Assembly (NCBI RefSeq): GCF_015550595.1
Contig: NZ_JADNBB010000001.1
Location: 119,741 to 183,740, forward strand
Length of the DNA: 64,000 nucleotides
DNA from: Parabacteroides goldsteinii
GTDB lineage: Bacteria > Bacteroidota > Bacteroidia > Bacteroidales > Tannerellaceae
Reading direction: 5' to 3'
Below are positions 60,543 through 64,000 of the stretch, in pieces; position 1 is the stretch's first letter, and each line of letters starts with the position of its first letter. Under the pieces are notes generated by a model. That model was not told the DNA's origin and made no database searches. It was given only the letters and a program-made list of their open reading frames with translations. The position numbers and the translations under genes are program-made.

Positions 60543-60879
60543 GGTATTTTATATTAGATAAATTAAGTCTGTTTGCGCAAACATCAAAAACATCAACTAT
60601 GCAAAAATAGATATTTTTTGTTGATATGAAAGGGTTTATAGAAGAAAATTCTTAAATTAATCCAATAATATTGTTATCATAGAATAATTTTATCCGCATA
60701 GTAAGGCCGATTCTTCTTTTTGTTTTTGCCTGTCGATAATTATGAGCAGGCTTGTTGATAATTGTCGACAGGCTTGCACACAATTGTCCGCAGGTTTGCC
60801 GATAATTATCAACAAGCGATTAGTTTGGAAACCGAATCTGTTTACTACATATAGTAAATCAACTCACATCACATAGTAA
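60543..60879. other. 337-bp intergenic region without a gene
   Basis: It holds the upstream region of the Gfo/Idh/MocA gene (AT-rich, with no -7 box I trust) and, from 60725, an array of 22-bp repeats listed separately. I find no coding frame or RNA gene. Confidence 0.6.
60725..60812. repeat. Four degenerate repeats with an exact 22-bp period
   Basis: Units start at 60725, 60747, 60769 and 60791. The core is CAGGCTTG-N3-AYAATTRTC followed by two or three variable bases; the first unit keeps only the GATAATTAT half. Parts form inverted repeats (GCTTGTTGATAATT near 60750 with AATTATCAACAAGC near 60803). The sequence is unrelated to the array at 38863, but the period is the same. Confidence 0.8.
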
Positions 60880-61434
60880 TTACCAGATATTCTGCGTTGT
60901 ATGGCTATTTAATGCCTCTTCAATCCTCTGCTTATAAGCTTCAGCTCCTGCCGCTATATTTCTGGAAGCATCCCCACTACCCATTCCATAGACAACCAGC
61001 GGTGTATTCCAGACCATCCCGGCATGTATCGCACATCCCTGATAAGGACGCAAAAGTTCATCCATTGTAAAACAATTCCGTCCACCACTACGGTAAGCTG
61101 CATACTCAGACCCAGTTGTCGTGACGATCTGCAACGGTTTACCGGCTACGGCAGGTGTCTTCGCCAACGAAGTGAAGACTTCATCCAACCACCTTTTTAA
61201 AAGAGAGGGAGCAGACATCCAGTGGAAAGGAAACTGGAAAATAACCATAGAGGCATCAGAAATAATAGTGCTCCACACATTTACATCAAAAGATTGATCC
61301 CGGTATTCATATAAATCATAGAGCATTACACCATCTATATCTTGTACCGCATCTGCCAATGCCTTGTTTGCCTGTGACTCTTTCAAGTTAGGATGAGCCA
61401 AAAGAATCACTACTTTTTTCGAACCGTCATTCAT
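60880..61434 (-). CDS. Flavodoxin-fold NAD(P)H oxidoreductase (KefF/MdaB-like)
   Basis: The ATG at 61434 (MNDGSKKVVILLAHPNLKESQANKAL) gives a 184-aa protein of normal family length. Motifs include LLAHPN (FMN phosphate loop), FQFPFHWMSAPSLLKRWLDEVFT (family hallmark) and a TTGSEYAAYRSGGRN loop. Such enzymes reduce quinones or act as ancillary subunits of KefC-type potassium efflux. No Kef gene is nearby. A TATATTTG -7 box on the minus strand lies near 61488. Confidence 0.85.
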   Translation of the reverse strand: MNDGSKKVVILLAHPNLKESQANKALADAVQDIDGVMLYDLYEYRDQSFDVNVWSTIISDASMVIFQFPFHWMSAPSLLKRWLDEVFTSLAKTPAVAGKPLQIVTTTGSEYAAYRSGGRNCFTMDELLRPYQGCAIHAGMVWNTPLVVYGMGSGDASRNIAAGAEAYKQRIEEALNSHTTQNIW

Positions 61435-61718
61435 AATATTGTATTTTATAGTGTAAAAGTGCTGATTGATTATTATTTTACAAATATAAACAAATTCATA
61501 AATCACTGATAAAAAATTAAGAGTCAGATTTTCGTTTTTGATTAAATAACAATCACTCCCAGATAATTGATTTTTGAAAAGAGAAAGAATTAGAGACGGA
61601 TCATTGATTTAACATAAATATACACACATACTTTTTCATATACCGTTGATTAAAATTAAATACAAATCAGTGATCCACAAATATATAGTTACTTTTTGAT
61701 AATTAAAAAAATGATATT

Positions 61719-61731
61719 GTTCTAGTAGAAC
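61719..61731. promoter_or_regulatory. 13-bp palindrome, candidate operator 1
   Basis: GTTCTAGTAGAAC: perfect 6-bp arms around one central base. The same arms recur at 61929. Confidence 0.55.
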
Positions 61732-61928
61732 TCATTCGTAATTTCTGTTAAGAACAGATTCTAAGTTAACATTCATACTTTTGATCTCCTTGAACAATAA
61801 ACCAATTACAACTAATTTGTTACAAAATTAACTCTTTTAGCATATGCTCCCCTCTTATTAACGAATTTAAAATTGATTTAGCCTATTTTGGCTATTGCAA
61901 ACTGCTGTCATTTTGATAGAATTCCATA

Positions 61929-61941
61929 GTTCTACTAGAAC
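61929..61941. promoter_or_regulatory. 13-bp palindrome, candidate operator 2
   Basis: GTTCTACTAGAAC: the same arms as at 61719 with the other central base. Start-to-start distance is exactly 210 bp, about 20 turns of B-DNA, and 69 bp lie between it and the third susC ATG. Confidence 0.55.
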
Positions 61942-62009
61942 TACAACAACTTTAAATATGCTAAAACAAATATACACACATCTATTTTTCACTTATAAAT
62001 CAAACGCTT

Positions 62010-64000
62010 ATGTCTAAAAGATTAAAATTTCCGAGCTTGATTTTGCTTGCCGGTGCATTAGTATCTCCTTTTGGAGTCTATGCAGACGTGTTACCCGACA
62101 AGCAAAGTGTGAACATTTCCCAACAAAACGGGAAAATAACCGGAATCGTAGAAGATTCAATGGGACCGGTTATTGGAGCTTCAATCGTTATTAAAGGAAC
62201 CACAAGTGGAATCATGACCGACATTGATGGCAAATTTACGCTAAACGATGTCAAAAGAGGTCAAGTGTTACAAATCTCTTTCGTAGGATACAAAACGAAA
62301 GAAATTGCTTACACCGGCCAAACAACGCTAAAAGTATTTCTGGAAGAAGACTCACAGGCATTGGATGAAGTTGTAGTAACCGCCTTGGGTATGTCGCGTG
62401 ACAAAAAATCATTGGGTTATGCCATGACCGAACTGAAAGGAGATGAAATCGCCAAAGTAAACTCTCCTAACCCGATTAACGGTTTGCAAGGTAAAGTTGC
62501 CGGTGTACAGATCAACATGGGTAACTCCGGTCCGCAATCTTCACAACGTATCATCATCCGTGGTAACACTTCCTTGGGAGGTAACAACCAGCCGATTTTC
62601 GTTATCGACGGTATTATCATCGACAATGAAGTAACAAAAACAGGGGCAGGACAAGACTGGGGTAATGACCTGAAGAACCTGAATGCCGATGACTTCGAAT
62701 CGATGTCTGTATTGAAAGGTGCTGCCGCAACCGCTTTGTACGGTTCGCGTGCTTCCAACGGTGTGATCCTGATCACTACCAAAAAAGGTCGTAAAGGTGA
62801 AGGTATAGGAGTTTCCGTTTCACATACACAGCAATGGGAAAACATCTATGCGACACCGGATTTACAAAACGAATTCGGTTCCGGTTCTTCCCCCGTATGG
62901 GCACTGAATGACGATGGCAGTGAAAACCGCTACACTTCTGCCGGCCGTAGCTTCGGTCCTCGTTTCGACGGCAAACCGTTCTATGTGGATGGCCAGGAAA
63001 TGATCTATTCCGCCAAAGACAACAACTTGAAAAATCTTTATCAGACCGGACACTACATGAACACCAACGTTGCTTTACAAGGTGGTTCCGAAAAAAGTGC
63101 ATTCCGTTTCTCCTATTCAAACCTGCAATCAGAGGGGTTGACTTTCAACAACGAATTCAAGCGTAATTCATTCAGTTTAAACGCATCCCACGATATCAGT
63201 TCCCGCTTGAAAGCAGAAGGCGGATTTTCCTATATCGAATCGACCGCCCAGAACCCGACAAGGCAGGGAGGTTCAGGCTCTCCGATCTATGACTTCATGT
63301 ACAGCATCGCCCGCGAATATGATACAGATTACTGGTTGAACAACAAAAACTATATCAGTCCGGCCGGCGACGGTTATAACTCACTGGATCCGTATGGTTA
63401 TTCCAAAACGATCTACGACTATCTGGAAAACATCTATACACAGGACGAAATGAGTGTACGTGCTTTCCTGAATCTGGATCTTAAACTATTGGATTGGTTG
63501 TCATTAAAAGTGAAAGGCGATATTTACAAGCTATATACAACCAACGAATCAAAAGTAATGGCTACAGGTGCCAGCAAATACGACGGTGCGGCATACAAAA
63601 TCCATGAAAACAAGAAAGACCAGTACAAAATTACCGGTATGTTGACTGCCAACCATTCTTTCGATGATTTCAATATCAGCGGTAGCGTGGCAGTAGAACA
63701 GTGGGATACCAAAAGGGGATACCACAAAACCAACTCGGAAAATGGCTTGCGTGTTCCAGGTTTGTTCGATATGACAAACTCCGTTAATAAAGCGACAACC
63801 GAAGTCAGATATAATACTGACAGAAAACGCATCAACTCCATCTACGCTTTTGCCAATATGGATTATAAAGGCGTTTATTTCCTGGATATAACAGGACGTA
63901 ACGACTGGTCGTCTGCATTGATCTACGAAAACGGAACAGGACACACTTCTTACTTCTACCCGTCGGTAGGTGCTTCCTGGTTGTTTGCCGAAGGTTTACG
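62010..64000 (+). CDS. SusC/RagA TonB-dependent receptor without STN domain (partial, runs off the window)
   Basis: The frame is open from the ATG at 62010 to the last base (663 codons visible). A signal peptide (FPSLILLAGALVSPFGVYA) leads directly into the carboxypeptidase-like domain (GKITGIVEDSMGPVIGASIVIKG). It is followed by LDEVVVTALGMSRDKKSLGYAMTEL (TonB-box/plug entrance), the plug (GLQGKVAGVQINMGNSGPQSSQRIIIRGN, PIFVIDGIIIDNE, SVLKGAAATALYGSRASNGVILITTKKG), and the start of the barrel. It lacks the STN domain of the other two SusC proteins and has no sigma/anti-sigma pair upstream. A susD partner is expected to the right of the window. Confidence 0.9.
   Translation, partial: MSKRLKFPSLILLAGALVSPFGVYADVLPDKQSVNISQQNGKITGIVEDSMGPVIGASIVIKGTTSGIMTDIDGKFTLNDVKRGQVLQISFVGYKTKEIAYTGQTTLKVFLEEDSQALDEVVVTALGMSRDKKSLGYAMTELKGDEIAKVNSPNPINGLQGKVAGVQINMGNSGPQSSQRIIIRGNTSLGGNNQPIFVIDGIIIDNEVTKTGAGQDWGNDLKNLNADDFESMSVLKGAAATALYGSRASNGVILITTKKGRKGEGIGVSVSHTQQWENIYATPDLQNEFGSGSSPVWALNDDGSENRYTSAGRSFGPRFDGKPFYVDGQEMIYSAKDNNLKNLYQTGHYMNTNVALQGGSEKSAFRFSYSNLQSEGLTFNNEFKRNSFSLNASHDISSRLKAEGGFSYIESTAQNPTRQGGSGSPIYDFMYSIAREYDTDYWLNNKNYISPAGDGYNSLDPYGYSKTIYDYLENIYTQDEMSVRAFLNLDLKLLDWLSLKVKGDIYKLYTTNESKVMATGASKYDGAAYKIHENKKDQYKITGMLTANHSFDDFNISGSVAVEQWDTKRGYHKTNSENGLRVPGLFDMTNSVNKATTEVRYNTDRKRINSIYAFANMDYKGVYFLDITGRNDWSSALIYENGTGHTSYFYPSVGASWLFAEGL

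Larger units (their letters stand above)
61507..62009 (+). promoter_or_regulatory. Long regulatory region upstream of the third susC
   Basis: About 500 bp of AT-rich sequence without a gene. It contains two 13-bp palindromes (listed separately). It also carries a 14-bp direct repeat, AAATATACACACAT, at 61617-61630 and 61968-61981, each followed by a pyrimidine-rich CTTTTTC/TATTTTTC stretch. The second copy ends 28 bp before the start codon. No -7 box of the TAnnTTTG type stands out close to the gene. Confidence 0.6.

Overview
The window is a chromosomal segment of a gut-type Bacteroidales, most likely Parabacteroides or a close relative. Three things point there: a DUF6383-type surface protein ending in an EAAVKAIVK-like tail; three SusC genes with two complete SusD partners and FecI/FecR-type sigma/anti-sigma pairs; and Bacteroidetes promoters (-7 box TAnnTTTG, no strong Shine-Dalgarno). 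There is no replication origin, intact insertion sequence, prophage or CRISPR array. The only RNA gene found is one tRNA-Leu.

Layout. (1) 1-5410: a large secreted surface protein on the minus strand lies between two ~98% identical 466-bp direct repeats. Each repeat carries a ~140-bp segment bounded by a 22-bp inverted repeat, which looks like an invertible promoter, followed by a relic of an Rpn-family nuclease/transposase. A PIN toxin-antitoxin pair occupies the place of the missing front of one relic. (2) 5500-13480: a decayed methyltransferase, a LytS/LytR-type two-component pair, a lipoprotein tyrosine phosphatase, a large MG2-like cell-envelope protein, a HAD phosphatase and a nitrilase-fold amidase with a signal peptide. 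(3) 13700-23140: first SusC/D locus (sigma, anti-sigma, SusC, SusD, SGNH esterase, metallophosphoesterase). Its susC is frameshifted by an exact 56-bp tandem duplication inside the STN domain. (4) 23200-44950: higher-GC, mostly housekeeping genes (CtpA-type protease, coaD, parE, acetyltransferase, SMP-30 lactonase, rnr, imm17, tsaE, porX, K+/H+ antiporter, transglutaminase lipoprotein, NTase-HEPN protein, tRNA-Leu, parC, ilvA). (5) 45080-60540: second SusC/D locus (sigma, anti-sigma, SusC, SusD, a 1105-aa hydrazine-synthase-alpha-like/SUMF1 fusion with two CxxCH motifs), facing a GH92 alpha-mannosidase and a Tat-exported Gfo/Idh/MocA oxidoreductase. (6) 60880-64000: a flavodoxin-fold oxidoreductase and the start of a third susC that lacks the STN domain and runs off the window.

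How the parts fit. The two SusC proteins with an STN domain each follow their own sigma/anti-sigma pair, as expected for trans-envelope signalling. The third has neither; instead its upstream region holds two matching 13-bp palindromes exactly 210 bp apart. Both complete loci carry a hairpin between fecR and susC and another right after susD, suggesting shared transcript-level control.

The strongest leads are the repeat/inversion module around the surface protein, the 56-bp susC duplication built from perfect palindromes, two intergenic arrays with an exact 22-bp period but unrelated sequences, and the HzsA-like/SUMF1 protein in a SusCD locus. All calls rest on reading the sequence; no database search was run.
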